From a virus: DNA of 31,034 nucleotides. Where the stretch lies: positions 1 to 31,034 of IMG/VR virus record IMGVR_UViG_3300009430_000005; one strand, 5' to 3'. The notes under the pieces are model-generated. The model did not search any database. It was not told where the DNA came from and saw only the letters and a program-made list of their open reading frames with translations. Shown here piece by piece: positions 16,858 to 25,140 of the stretch. Made by a program: the position numbers and the translations under genes. Numbering within the stretch: position 1 is the stretch's first letter; each line of letters starts with the position of its first letter.

Positions 16858-18183
16858 TTAAGCCGACATACGTTGGCGTATCAAATTCATGTTCTTTTTA
16901 ACGATATTCAAAATGCGATCGTGATATTTTGAAGTCTTGTTGCATACGGCTCTCGATTGGATGATCTCAAATGTTTTAAGCGAAACTTCGATCGTCTCAA
17001 GCCTATTGCCTTCAGCATCTCTAGCTGATAGTATAAGACAGTTTGTAACTCCGTAATACCGATTACTGAACACGCAATGGTGCATTGCTTTTGCCTCAAG
17101 GTAAAATTGCGTGATGGACTCAAGCGGATGTATAGTGATATCACCCTCTTTGATTTCGATTCCGAAGAATTTCATCTTTTCACGATAGAATTTCATTATA
17201 TCTTCTTTTTTTCTGATAGCTGCTTTTACTGCAGCCACTCGATCACGCTCAACTCGTAGTCTAGCTTCGATCTTTTGCTTCTTCTTCATCAACTTGTCAT
17301 GCTCTTTATTTAGGTCCTTAGGACAAACGTAATGAGCATTTCGCAAATCTTTATCAAAATAGGAAAGCAGATCAATGTAATCCTCCCAAATGCTCGCATC
17401 TTTGATTATGTAGCCATTGCGGTTGCAGATATTGAAAGATGGTTTATACTTGATTTGATAAGATCCTTGTTTCGTAAGATATTGAAGCATTGAAATTTGC
17501 TTCGTTTTAAGGCATAACTCATAATCATTACTTCCTTGCAATAATCTCTTTATTAGTCTACCAGGATTACATCCGTGTAAACTACTCTTAAGCCCGTATT
17601 TTCGCAATATTGGAATCAGATTAGGATTAGGGTGCAAAACTCCGTGAATCGAATAGCTATCTCCGTGATAATAAGAAGAACCGTACTCATTCTTAATACT
17701 TAAAGGTTCACTGTGTATCCATCCGCAAGAACCCATATTCATAGGCTTAGCCATTATTGTGCGCTTTCCATCTTCACTGATCCACTCTTGAACCACTTCC
17801 GAAAAGAAGTAATGAAGATAAGCATCTTCCTTGCGAGCAACCCTCATGCAATACACATGACGTAATACTTGATAACCTCCGCATGTGGTGGCAACAGTCA
17901 TGTAGTTCACCTCTTCATTCTTTTTCTTACGGCTAACTTTTACCTCTAGCTTGCTGTGGCAATATGGGCACACGGTTGTATCTCCTAATACTGTAACAGA
18001 TAATTCGCTGTTATCTGTATTTATCCACGTATGAGCGCAATCTGAGCACCAAAGTTCATCTTTACATTTGAATGCTTCATGAGAAAAGACGTGAGTCTTT
18101 GCCCATTCTTCTTGCTTGGATAATGGAGGCAGCTTACTACTTAATTCAGCTACCTCTCTTTCTCTTTTATTGCGTGGCTTCAT
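16858..18183 (-). CDS. PcfJ-like protein
   Basis: A 441-residue protein whose C-terminal third carries the PcfJ motif: SITQFYLEAKAMHHCVFSNR, YYGVTNCLILSARD and ETIEVSLKTFEIIQSRAVCN. The N-terminal part has a zinc-like pattern of Cys pairs (CKDELWCSDC, then CPYC). PcfJ was named from the conjugative plasmid pCF10, but homologues are common in phages and mobile elements. It lies 3 genes from a PcfK-like gene, its usual partner. The exact activity is not established. A central Lys/Arg-rich helix (about 295-345) may bind nucleic acid. Confidence 0.85.
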   Translation of the reverse strand: MKPRNKREREVAELSSKLPPLSKQEEWAKTHVFSHEAFKCKDELWCSDCAHTWINTDNSELSVTVLGDTTVCPYCHSKLEVKVSRKKKNEEVNYMTVATTCGGYQVLRHVYCMRVARKEDAYLHYFFSEVVQEWISEDGKRTIMAKPMNMGSCGWIHSEPLSIKNEYGSSYYHGDSYSIHGVLHPNPNLIPILRKYGLKSSLHGCNPGRLIKRLLQGSNDYELCLKTKQISMLQYLTKQGSYQIKYKPSFNICNRNGYIIKDASIWEDYIDLLSYFDKDLRNAHYVCPKDLNKEHDKLMKKKQKIEARLRVERDRVAAVKAAIRKKEDIMKFYREKMKFFGIEIKEGDITIHPLESITQFYLEAKAMHHCVFSNRYYGVTNCLILSARDAEGNRLETIEVSLKTFEIIQSRAVCNKTSKYHDRILNIVKKNMNLIRQRMSA

Positions 18184-18876
18184 TTATTTTAACAATTCAA
18201 ATTCGTAAACAATAACATACGGATTTCTTTCCCATGTTCCTTTTCCGCTTATCTTATCGATAAGAGTTGCAAAGGCTTCTTTTGGTGTATTAAAGCTATC
18301 GCAACCAATTCTTCTCCAATGGCCCAATCCACTAACGCAATACCTTCGTGTGCCATCATACTCGAATTGTCTAGTATTCAATTGAACTCCTTCTCTCATG
18401 CAATCCTCGTCGCTGATGTTTTGCAGTCTTTGAAGAAATGCATTGGTTATTTTTATTTTGTGTGGCATTAAGTCTGCATGAACAAACATTTTGTTATTCC
18501 ATCCTGCTTTTAGATCATCGAAATCATACCATATTCCTTCGTATTCAACGGAGTTTCCGGAAGCTTTGAAGCCACCGAAAAATGATTTATAGCTTTGTGC
18601 AATAGCAACAACTTCTCCTTCCCTATAAGACAATTTATTTAATTTAGTATGTTCGCTACCATCTATTTTTTGCCAACAAAATGAACCAAAATTAGGTGCA
18701 TTTAGTGCCAAGTCTTCGTATGATTCATAATCACCTTCATTTTCTGTTATTGGAAAAGCTATTTCCCAATCTAATGAAGGTCTGTCATACTTACATATTC
18801 TTCTAGTCATGGTTTTCCTACCATCCAATACAGCTTGAGTTAAGCTGTATCTGTCATTAAACATTATCTTTTTCAT
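18184..18876 (-). CDS. ASCH/PUA-like domain protein
   Basis: A 230-residue protein of the phage ASCH-type group. The start MFNDRYSLTQAVLDGRKTMT, YREGEVVAIAQSY, NKMFVHADLMPHKIKIT, ISDEDCMREGV and the closing GKGTWERNPYVIVYEFEL are the conserved blocks. ASCH domains have an RNA-binding, PUA-like fold; the phage members have no proven role. It sits 3 bp from the PcfK gene and directly abuts PcfJ, a grouping that recurs in Bacteroides phages. Confidence 0.75.
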   Translation of the reverse strand: MKKIMFNDRYSLTQAVLDGRKTMTRRICKYDRPSLDWEIAFPITENEGDYESYEDLALNAPNFGSFCWQKIDGSEHTKLNKLSYREGEVVAIAQSYKSFFGGFKASGNSVEYEGIWYDFDDLKAGWNNKMFVHADLMPHKIKITNAFLQRLQNISDEDCMREGVQLNTRQFEYDGTRRYCVSGLGHWRRIGCDSFNTPKEAFATLIDKISGKGTWERNPYVIVYEFELLK

Positions 18877-18879
18877 ATC

Positions 18880-19323
18880 TTAAAATTCGAATAACGATGG
18901 TTGAACTTCTTCTTGCTGTGCTGCTTTCTCTCTCTTCTTCTCGAGCTTCTTTTTGCGCTCTTCCTCTAGCCTCTTTTGCTCGATTGCTTCGTAAGTACGC
19001 ATAGCTCTTTCCTTAGCAGCAGCTTTTTCTTCTTCTGTTAGATCAACTTTAGCGGCAGGGGCGGAAGTAGATACACGTGCATTACTAACGACCTTAACCT
19101 TTATATCGTCCTCATCATAATAGTGCACAGCTAATCCGTACACCTCTTCATCCGTCATAGCAACCGCATTTCCGCGCTTCTTAGCCTCGCTTAAAATGTA
19201 ATTGCAGCATTCATCGAGACTCTTGTTTTCTTTCGCGTAAGTCTTAGCGAATAGCTCATCATTTGATGCTCTATCGTCAAGGTATGACTTGATAGAGTTA
19301 ATAAAAGAATTGTTATTACTCAT
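18880..19323 (-). CDS. PcfK-like protein
   Basis: A 147-residue protein of the PcfK family. The N-terminal helical domain (FINSIKSYLDDRASNDELFA, SLDECCNYILSEAKKRG) leads to EEVYGLAVHYYDEDDIKVK, followed by a Lys/Glu-rich tail (about 95-140) ending in PSLFEF. The final QPSLFEF resembles a sliding-clamp binding motif (QxxLFxF) and could tether the protein to the beta clamp; that is inference from a short motif. Its ATG overlaps the stop of a tiny membrane peptide (ATGA). Confidence 0.8.
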   Translation of the reverse strand: MSNNNSFINSIKSYLDDRASNDELFAKTYAKENKSLDECCNYILSEAKKRGNAVAMTDEEVYGLAVHYYDEDDIKVKVVSNARVSTSAPAAKVDLTEEEKAAAKERAMRTYEAIEQKRLEEERKKKLEKKREKAAQQEEVQPSLFEF

Positions 19324-19412
19324 AGATATAGAATTGAATAGATTAAAAAATAAAATGCAGCAATTACTAGTATCAAGAATAGCAACGCTGCAAGCTCTTT
19401 AATGAGTTTCAT
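19320..19412 (-). CDS. Tiny membrane peptide (30 aa)
   Basis: MKLIKELAALLFLILVIAAF followed by about 10 more hydrophobic residues: one membrane helix with a short basic start. It overlaps both neighbours by 4 bp in ATGA style (Cys-rich gene upstream, PcfK downstream), strong evidence of a translated coupled frame. Function unknown. Confidence 0.5.
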   Translation of the reverse strand: MKLIKELAALLFLILVIAAFYFLIYSILYL

Positions 19413-19570
19413 TTTCTCTTTTTAAAATGGTTACATAATCTCCCGTACTTGTCACACGTGCACACCCTTCGCTTTAGCACCTTACAAAAAGCACCCATGC
19501 CGATAATATCGAATGAGTGCGCACATTCTTTGCAAAATACTACAGGATTTATTTCTTCTTTCTTTGCCAT
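19409..19570 (-). CDS. Small Cys-rich protein (53 aa)
   Basis: A short gene whose ATG overlaps the stop of the DnaC-like gene (TAATG) and whose TGA overlaps the next ATG. The product has CKEC (13-16), then Cys 29, CTC (37-39) and Cys 46 with adjacent His residues, a likely zinc knuckle, and a basic C terminus (FKKRK). Probably nucleic-acid binding; function unknown. Confidence 0.55.
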   Translation of the reverse strand: MAKKEEINPVVFCKECAHSFDIIGMGAFCKVLKRRVCTCDKYGRLCNHFKKRK

Positions 19571-20151
19571 TATTTTCTGAGGCTCTCTCCTTTAAATTTA
19601 ACTCGCCTAGTGATGGCTATCAATCGGTCCATGGTACGCTCACCATACTTCTCGGCTATCTCATCTTGTGATAGATTTGTTGTTATGATTAATAGCTTTC
19701 CTTTTTTCTCAGCTTCATCAACAATTTCGCAGAAAGCCATACGTTTTTCGCCATATTTCACGCTTACTCCTTCCGTGCCAACGTCATCTATATAAATTAA
19801 ATGATGTTGCTTTATATAGTCTGTATTGGCATTCATTTGCTGTGCATCACAACATTCAACTATCTTGCGATGATAGTGGTTAATTAACAAAGGGATTATT
19901 TTCCAGCATATCATAGATTTACCACGCCCGCAATTGCCATAGCACAACAGGCCTTTCCCTTTGTTATCCGTTAGCCATTCTGCAACATCATCATATTCTT
20001 TCAACCAACTAGCGTTAGGTTGGTGATAATTCAACCCGCGCCACAGCAAATCCTTTGCGTCAGGTATTGCTATATGTACAGCATCGGGCATCGGGTTATA
20101 ACCGGTTGATTTCAACGATTCAATCGCTTCTTTAAAATTTATCTGTTCCAT
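19570..20151 (-). CDS. DnaC-like helicase loader ATPase
   Basis: A 193-residue AAA+ ATPase. Walker A is GNCGRGKS (72-79) and Walker B is LIYIDDVG (118-125); sensor-1-like ITTNLS and the arginine-finger region ERTMDRLIAITRRVKFKGES follow. This is the DnaC/IstB-like layout, but with a short N-terminal helicase-binding part. It would load the host replicative helicase at the phage origin. It overlaps the preceding replication gene by 13 bp, which probably supplies origin recognition. Confidence 0.85.
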   Translation of the reverse strand: MEQINFKEAIESLKSTGYNPMPDAVHIAIPDAKDLLWRGLNYHQPNASWLKEYDDVAEWLTDNKGKGLLCYGNCGRGKSMICWKIIPLLINHYHRKIVECCDAQQMNANTDYIKQHHLIYIDDVGTEGVSVKYGEKRMAFCEIVDEAEKKGKLLIITTNLSQDEIAEKYGERTMDRLIAITRRVKFKGESLRK

Positions 20152-20798
20152 TTGTCCTCATTGTCATATTTGCTAGGGGAATTGTTTTTAAGCACTATCC
20201 CCAATTCATTTTTTGGTTTTTTATCCCTAGAGGCCCAATTATTAAGCCTTCTAGGTAGCTCCCAAGTCTTTTCAAGCTCATATTTCATTTTTGTTCCGGA
20301 TTTATTAAGTTCGGACCAATAATTAAAAAAAGCTCTTATCATATCTCTACCGTATAGATCCAAGTATGGAATAAGAGATTTTCCAAATTCATCTCTTCTT
20401 TCTAGTGCAGCAGCTTTAGCTGCGTCCTTTTTCTTTCCATCTACTTTAGTAGATGTTTCTTTATTATCATTATCATTATCATTATCATTAAGCACCCCAA
20501 ATAACCCACTGGGCTCTTTGGGGTCATCTGGGGTCGGCTGGGTTTCTTCCTTGTTTCCTCGTCCACCCTTCAATCCATTCTTTCGGTTTCTTTCTACAAT
20601 CTTATGATATTTTTCTTCGTCAATATCCATTTGGTTTTTGAAAAAGCTAAATGCCATCTGTATGTCGATGTCTACCTCAATACTATGATTTATCTGATAT
20701 TCAAATAGCGCGCGGAATAATTTACCGAGTTGTTTGTCGGATAATGATTTGACAGGCTCATAATAAGATTTGTAGAGAACGAAGCTGTCTTTTGCCAT
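20139..20798 (-). CDS. DUF6291-like replication-module protein
   Basis: A 219-residue protein. The N-terminal domain (SFVLYKSYYEPVKSLSDKQL, GKLFRALFEYQINH) and FFKNQMDIDEEKYHKIVERN fit the DUF6291 group found before helicase loaders. An Asn-Asp repeat linker (about 101-110) is encoded by four tandem TTATCA hexamers (20464-20487). The C-terminal part (IRAFFNYWSELNKSGTKMKY, RRLNNWASRD) resembles the DNA-binding end of phage initiation proteins. An initiator role with the downstream DnaC-like loader is inferred from order. Confidence 0.65.
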   Translation of the reverse strand: MAKDSFVLYKSYYEPVKSLSDKQLGKLFRALFEYQINHSIEVDIDIQMAFSFFKNQMDIDEEKYHKIVERNRKNGLKGGRGNKEETQPTPDDPKEPSGLFGVLNDNDNDNDNKETSTKVDGKKKDAAKAAALERRDEFGKSLIPYLDLYGRDMIRAFFNYWSELNKSGTKMKYELEKTWELPRRLNNWASRDKKPKNELGIVLKNNSPSKYDNEDKWNR

Positions 20799-20803
20799 AA
20801 CTT

Positions 20804-20866
20804 TTATTTTTTGTAAAAAATCACTTTTCCATCTGGAGTTGCTGTAGCAACCTTTATGTATGTCAT
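20804..20866 (-). CDS. Possible 20-residue peptide
   Basis: A minimal frame (MTYIKVATATPDGKVIFYKK) whose ATG overlaps the NinG-like stop as ATGA and which ends 5 bases before the next ATG region. It may be a real micropeptide or simply a coupling cistron that carries ribosomes to the replication gene. Too short for a firm call. Confidence 0.3.
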   Translation of the reverse strand: MTYIKVATATPDGKVIFYKK

Positions 20867-21333
20867 AATTGTTTTTCTTTTTTAAGGTTATCTATCTGCT
20901 GCTGGTAGTACTTGATAAGTTCTTCTAGCTCAAATCTGGTCCATTTTTTAAATTGCGAAGCTTTCCATTCTAGCTTATCGACTCTCATTTTACCTATCTT
21001 AGCAATTAAATTAGCTCTGTATCCAATTAGGTGATCAGCAGAAAAACGGTTACACGAATGGCACTCTGCATGGCAATTATCTTCATCATACCTAACACTC
21101 ATGTGCTTTCTAGAATGAAAATGTCCACAATCAAATTGATCAAACGTTTTAAATCTCCCGCACGAAATACATCTAATCATTCCATTAGTCATTGTATCTC
21201 TAAGCCTAATATATAGGCTAAAAACGGTATCTAATTTCTTTTTAAGATCCGTCTGTTTTTTTACTGTCACTCCATCCTTTTCGAAAAGTGGTATTTTCTT
21301 TTCTTTCTTCTTTCTTTTTATATAGTATGACAT
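20863..21333 (-). CDS. NinG/Rap-like recombination protein
   Basis: A 156-residue protein with the NinG zinc signature: CISC (55-58), CGHFHSR (69-75), then CHAECHSC (87-94) followed by NRFSADHLIGYRANL. In lambda, NinG (Rap) is a Holliday-junction nuclease that acts with phage recombination functions. I chose the ATG at 21333 (MSYYIKRKKK); the TTG upstream lies in the terminator. Gene neighbours with annealing and exonuclease functions support a recombination role. Confidence 0.85.
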   Translation of the reverse strand: MSYYIKRKKKEKKIPLFEKDGVTVKKQTDLKKKLDTVFSLYIRLRDTMTNGMIRCISCGRFKTFDQFDCGHFHSRKHMSVRYDEDNCHAECHSCNRFSADHLIGYRANLIAKIGKMRVDKLEWKASQFKKWTRFELEELIKYYQQQIDNLKKEKQL

Positions 21334-21350
21334 TTTATTAGGTTTAAAAA

Positions 21351-21368
21351 AGGGCAAATTAATGCCCT
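21351..21368 (-). terminator. Intrinsic terminator after DUF4494 gene
   Basis: AGGGCA (21351-21356) pairs with TGCCCT (21363-21368) around AATTAA. On the minus strand the stem is followed by TTTTTT. It lies between the DUF4494 stop (21373) and the NinG ATG (21333), so expression of the replication genes beyond depends on read-through. Confidence 0.75.
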
Positions 21369-21372
21369 GGTA

Positions 21373-21975
21373 TTATTCTTCTTTCGGTGTAACTTTGGTG
21401 TCTTTGCCTGTCTTATCTATTATAACCTGCTTCCCTCCTATATTCATGACAGTTTTACAGCCATTAGGAAGCGATTGTAGAAAGTTGCGAACAATAGGAG
21501 CATTAGCCTTATCGTTAATTACATCCTCTGAGGATTCTGCAATATACGGATACACATCCACTAATGCAGTTTCTGCTATCGAACCTATTTGGTAGTCGGC
21601 CATTGTACCTTTCATTCCTTCATCCAACTTCTTAACAGCGTCACGAAGGTCTGCTGCCTGAACAAGTACTTGTGTAGATGTTTTCTTTTCAGCTCCGCTT
21701 TTCTCATCTAACGTGATGAAGATCAGTTTACATTTAAACCAACGATCGGCAGCATCCTCTTCACTAGAAAACAATTCGCTGTAATTTGCGCGTTTAATGT
21801 CTGATACTGTAAATTCACCAGAGATAAAAGGAGTCATTTCTTCGATGATGCGTGCTTCTGCTTCTGTGAAGCTTAGAGCATCCACTAAATAAGGTTCTGT
21901 TACCTTCTTTTGCATTCCGTTCTCCATTACTTTCTCGTAACGGATTTTGCATTCAAACCATGTGTGCATTGACAT
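21373..21975 (-). CDS. DUF4494 family protein
   Basis: A 200-residue protein beginning MSMHTWFECKIRYEKVMENG, then VTEPYLVDALSFTEAEARII, FKCKLIFITLDEKSGAEKKT and QVLVQAADLRDAVKKLDEGM: the conserved blocks of DUF4494, found in Bacteroidetes phages and genomes. No activity known. The ATG at 21975 was chosen because the upstream extension is Lys/Gln rich and overlaps the preceding small gene. The long Asp/Lys-rich tail (about 150-200) is family-typical. Confidence 0.8.
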   Translation of the reverse strand: MSMHTWFECKIRYEKVMENGMQKKVTEPYLVDALSFTEAEARIIEEMTPFISGEFTVSDIKRANYSELFSSEEDAADRWFKCKLIFITLDEKSGAEKKTSTQVLVQAADLRDAVKKLDEGMKGTMADYQIGSIAETALVDVYPYIAESSEDVINDKANAPIVRNFLQSLPNGCKTVMNIGGKQVIIDKTGKDTKVTPKEE

Positions 21976-21986
21976 AATTGTTATAT

Positions 21987-22142
21987 TTACTTTGTTCTTA
22001 ATTTCTTTTTTAACTTTTTGCTGAGATTTCTGCATTGCCTAGCCTTATCTAATTCGCAAGGCTTCTTGCAATACTTGTCAATCAATTCTGCACTCTTATC
22101 AAGGAGCCGAATAAGGCTGTGTATATCTGTATTGCATATCAT
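21987..22142 (-). CDS. Small basic protein (51 aa)
   Basis: The ATG overlaps the TGA of the FtsK-nuclease gene (ATGA). The product starts MICNTDIHSLIRLLDKSAEL and ends in a very basic helix (LSKKLKKKLRTK) with three Cys residues before it. Probably nucleic-acid binding; function unknown. A longer reading from 22223 overlaps the large upstream gene and is rejected. Confidence 0.5.
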   Translation of the reverse strand: MICNTDIHSLIRLLDKSAELIDKYCKKPCELDKARQCRNLSKKLKKKLRTK

Positions 22143-24145
22143 ATTTGCTTTATATAAAATCCTTGAAATCTTACTAAATCTAAATATTCCGGTGATCTCA
22201 TCAGTCCATCTCCCATTCCGCACAGGGATTCGGCTCCAGATTCATCTATCACAACTTTAGAATCTATTTCTTTTGGAACCCTAAAGCATATTTGCACCGG
22301 AAAGTTAACTTTAGCATCACCCGTTATTACTTTAGTGGAAGCTCTTTGCGTGGCTGCAACTATTCTATATCCAAGGGAACGCCCTTTTTGAAGTAGCATT
22401 TTAAGATTTTCTTCTAACGTCTTTTCTCCATTGAGTTGCTTAGATGTTTTGGCACTAGATACAGCGTCTGCAAACTCATCAAAAACTATCAGTTTCTTTC
22501 TTTTTAAACCGCCTTTTCTTGCGGAAATCTGCATCTCAGATACTAGTTCTCTCATTACGTATTCTATTTCTTCAATTTCGTTATATACCTTTGCACCTTG
22601 CAACCCCACAAATTCGTACTTAGGATCAAATATGACTATATCTTTAATACCGGCTTTAATTGCGTATTGGATAGTGGAAAGTATACATACGGATTTGCCG
22701 GAACCCGTAGCTCCACATATAAGCATATGTGGCGTGGAATGGTTATCCATATCCCAATGCACACAATGTTTGTAATTATCTAAGCCGATTGGTATTTTAC
22801 ACCCTTTAAGATATTTGGGATCATACAATAGATCTTCCGTTCTTTTTTTTGCCGATTCTATCGGCAGATAACTCTTTCCTTCGTAAACGGTTAGGTTATT
22901 TCCGATACGGACAGAATTGACATTAAGTGCATTGGCAATATCTAACCTGTATTTATAAATATTAGATATTGAAACTCCAGCACTAATCTCTAGCAAGTAA
23001 GTGTCAGAAGAATATCCGGAAATCTCATGTGCCACATTAGTAATGATGCCAAATGCACGCAATACGTGCTCTATTTTTTCTTTGTTGTCCATGTTTTTGT
23101 TAGTGAAATCGTACTCAATGAAGTTTTGAGCACTTTGTTTGAATTTTATTATTACATTAGGGTTAACAGATACTATAGAGGAATCTTTTATTTTTTTATG
23201 CCTTTTCCTTATAAGGTCTTTTTTTGATTCATCTATATTAAAATCATCTACATCAGAAATAAGCGTCTTGCACCAAAAATCGTAGAGTTCGGCTCTATCT
23301 ACATAATTATCTGTATCATTAATCATGTAGATATAGTCCGGATCAGATACGGCCTCTAACATTTTCTTAAGCGGCTCGTAAAGTAAAGCTTCATATAATT
23401 TCCTATTCGAGTCGTTTATTTCAACTACGATCTTATGTAGTTGCTCTGATCCATCTTTGTTTTTGGATGATTTATTCTCGACAAACCATACTTCATTAAC
23501 TTTTCTGTTATATTTAGACTCAAAAAGGTTTACGTATGTTATGGCTTGCTTACCAATGACAAATGCAGCTTCTTCTTCATCAGTATATGACGATTTTGTT
23601 TTGTGATCAATGATCACAACTTTATCATCTTTAGTTTCTATTACAAGATCTATAACTCCATTACATGGTAGAGGTATGTCCACCCCGTTAATGGTAAGCC
23701 AAGATGTTATTTTACATTCAACGCCTATTATATTTCTTATCTCTTCAATGTATTTTTCTTTTTCATTGTAGAAATTACTAATAAGAATATTAGATAGCTT
23801 GATAGCTTTAATTTTGCATTCTTCTATTGTTGGTGTGGTTTTTTGCACTTTCCAATCACACACAGCTACTTCATCTATATATTGGAATGCAATGTTTTGC
23901 AGATCTATAATATCTATATTTTTTTTGATATTATTGAAATAAAATCTTAATGCTTCATGGTAGGCGTTTCCAGAAATAGAGGTTGCTGATCTTTTACCTT
24001 TTTCGTTGTATATTTCTTCTTTTTCGAAGACTTTCTCATTTCGTGAAAACGTTGACACTTTAGAAAAACTCCAAGAACTTATAAGAAAATTACTTAAAAG
24101 TTCTTCAATTTCTTCTGGAGAATAAAGCTCGTAAGTACTACTCAT
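22139..24145 (-). CDS. RecB-like PD-(D/E)XK nuclease fused to an FtsK-type DNA motor
   Basis: A 668-residue fusion. Residues about 20-270 carry RecB/Cas4-family nuclease motifs: His 63 (GNAYHEAL), Asp 166 (GVIDLV), Asp 180-x-Lys 182 (VVIIDHKT) and the QxxxY motif at Gln 200/Tyr 204. Residues about 360-430 resemble the FtsK beta region (YLLEISAGVSISNIYKYRLD). Walker A is GATGSGKS (478-485), Walker B is LIVFDEFAD (552-560), and AATQR follows at 597-601. The first part would degrade or trim DNA; the second would translocate along it. It overlaps the annealing-like gene by 4 bp, so it is probably the exonuclease partner of a two-gene recombination system. All catalytic residues appear intact. Confidence 0.85.
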   Translation of the reverse strand: MSSTYELYSPEEIEELLSNFLISSWSFSKVSTFSRNEKVFEKEEIYNEKGKRSATSISGNAYHEALRFYFNNIKKNIDIIDLQNIAFQYIDEVAVCDWKVQKTTPTIEECKIKAIKLSNILISNFYNEKEKYIEEIRNIIGVECKITSWLTINGVDIPLPCNGVIDLVIETKDDKVVIIDHKTKSSYTDEEEAAFVIGKQAITYVNLFESKYNRKVNEVWFVENKSSKNKDGSEQLHKIVVEINDSNRKLYEALLYEPLKKMLEAVSDPDYIYMINDTDNYVDRAELYDFWCKTLISDVDDFNIDESKKDLIRKRHKKIKDSSIVSVNPNVIIKFKQSAQNFIEYDFTNKNMDNKEKIEHVLRAFGIITNVAHEISGYSSDTYLLEISAGVSISNIYKYRLDIANALNVNSVRIGNNLTVYEGKSYLPIESAKKRTEDLLYDPKYLKGCKIPIGLDNYKHCVHWDMDNHSTPHMLICGATGSGKSVCILSTIQYAIKAGIKDIVIFDPKYEFVGLQGAKVYNEIEEIEYVMRELVSEMQISARKGGLKRKKLIVFDEFADAVSSAKTSKQLNGEKTLEENLKMLLQKGRSLGYRIVAATQRASTKVITGDAKVNFPVQICFRVPKEIDSKVVIDESGAESLCGMGDGLMRSPEYLDLVRFQGFYIKQI

Positions 24146-24954
24146 GGCAAATCGATTTTATTATTTTTACTTTTAATGACTGTTTTTTTTCGATCTACAG
24201 AATCCTTCTTTTTTTCAGATGCAGTAGATGATGTCAAGTCACTAACTGTTGTATCTTTATCTCTAAGAGATTGTAATATACCGCACATAATATATATGTG
24301 TTCAGCATTAATTTGGCTATTGGACTGCTTACCAATGATCTTAAGTATAGATTGCTCATCTATATTGTAATCATTCGCAAATGCAGTTAATATGGCATCA
24401 CGCTTATTAATTAGCTTTGCATGGTCGGTCAAATCTCCTGTGATAAGCTGCTTTGCAGCATTAATTACGCTGTCAATAATGGGACGTGGAATAACAGCAA
24501 AAACTGAATTTCTGTAAGCTATTGCGTTGGATGCATTTCCGGTAGTAGTAATTATATCATCACTATATCTATTGCCTCTGTAGTCAACAATAGGCATTCT
24601 CACCTCAAAAGCAGATGCAACATTAGCTTCTAAATCCCAGCATGTGCCACGACTGATAATCTGTTTATCAGTAATTCGTACAACCTTAGCATCTGTTCTC
24701 ATATTACCCCAATTGCTAACTATTATCTTAGCAAGATGGACAGATGGACCGCTAATATATTTCCCGCTTTTAACAAGCGCATAACTGCAACTCCTTGCGA
24801 CATCTTCATTCATCGTTGCCATCGTAATAGAGTTATTAATAGATCTAGTTATATCTCTTGGATATTTTTTAGCTGTAGATACCTGGGCATCTATATTTGC
24901 ACCTTCTATTATATCTTGAGCATTTACCTCAAGTATTTCATATTTATCACTCAT
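24142..24954 (-). CDS. Putative single-strand annealing protein
   Basis: A 270-residue protein of a phage family characterised by MNEDVARSCSYALVKSGKYI, SGPSVHLAKIIVSNWGNMRT and YSDDIITTTGNASNAIAYRN. Such proteins sit beside phage exonucleases, and I take it to be an annealing recombinase of the RecT/Erf functional class; I cannot name the family with certainty. The ATG at 24954 is preferred over a TTG 24 bases upstream. The C-terminal 40 residues are basic and disordered. The 4-bp overlap with the nuclease-motor gene suggests they work together. Confidence 0.6.
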   Translation of the reverse strand: MSDKYEILEVNAQDIIEGANIDAQVSTAKKYPRDITRSINNSITMATMNEDVARSCSYALVKSGKYISGPSVHLAKIIVSNWGNMRTDAKVVRITDKQIISRGTCWDLEANVASAFEVRMPIVDYRGNRYSDDIITTTGNASNAIAYRNSVFAVIPRPIIDSVINAAKQLITGDLTDHAKLINKRDAILTAFANDYNIDEQSILKIIGKQSNSQINAEHIYIMCGILQSLRDKDTTVSDLTSSTASEKKKDSVDRKKTVIKSKNNKIDLP

Positions 24955-25123
24955 ATCTTTCAGTTTTTCGCTCTTCAATTCTGTAGAGCCTAACCCTAAT
25001 TCTTCTTATTTCTCTCTTAGCTTCTTCCGATGAAGCTTTTTTTTCCAAATAATCAGCGAGGCTGTAGTTTACGAAATCAAGCTTTTTAGCCTGTTCTATA
25101 AGATTTTTATCTTTATCATTCAT
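24947..25123 (-). CDS. Small charged helical protein (58 aa)
   Basis: Starts MNDKDKNLIEQAKKLDFVNY and ends in a strongly basic helix (KREIRRIRVRLYRIEERKTE). Unrecognised. It is the first gene after the leader terminator (25141-25163) and overlaps the annealing-protein gene by 8 bp. A start further up (25159) would read through the terminator stem and is unlikely. Possibly a nucleic-acid-binding helper of the recombination genes. Confidence 0.55.
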   Translation of the reverse strand: MNDKDKNLIEQAKKLDFVNYSLADYLEKKASSEEAKREIRRIRVRLYRIEERKTERYE

Positions 25124-25140
25124 AATTTTTAAATAAAAAA

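Noticed and set aside
20464-20490. Phase-variable repeat (TTATCA)n
   Set aside because: The unit is six bases, so length changes stay in frame and only alter an Asn-Asp linker.
22018-24993. Plus-strand frames opposite the recombination genes
   Set aside because: They are shadows of the strongly supported minus-strand genes and are Ile/Phe/Cys-rich with no motifs.
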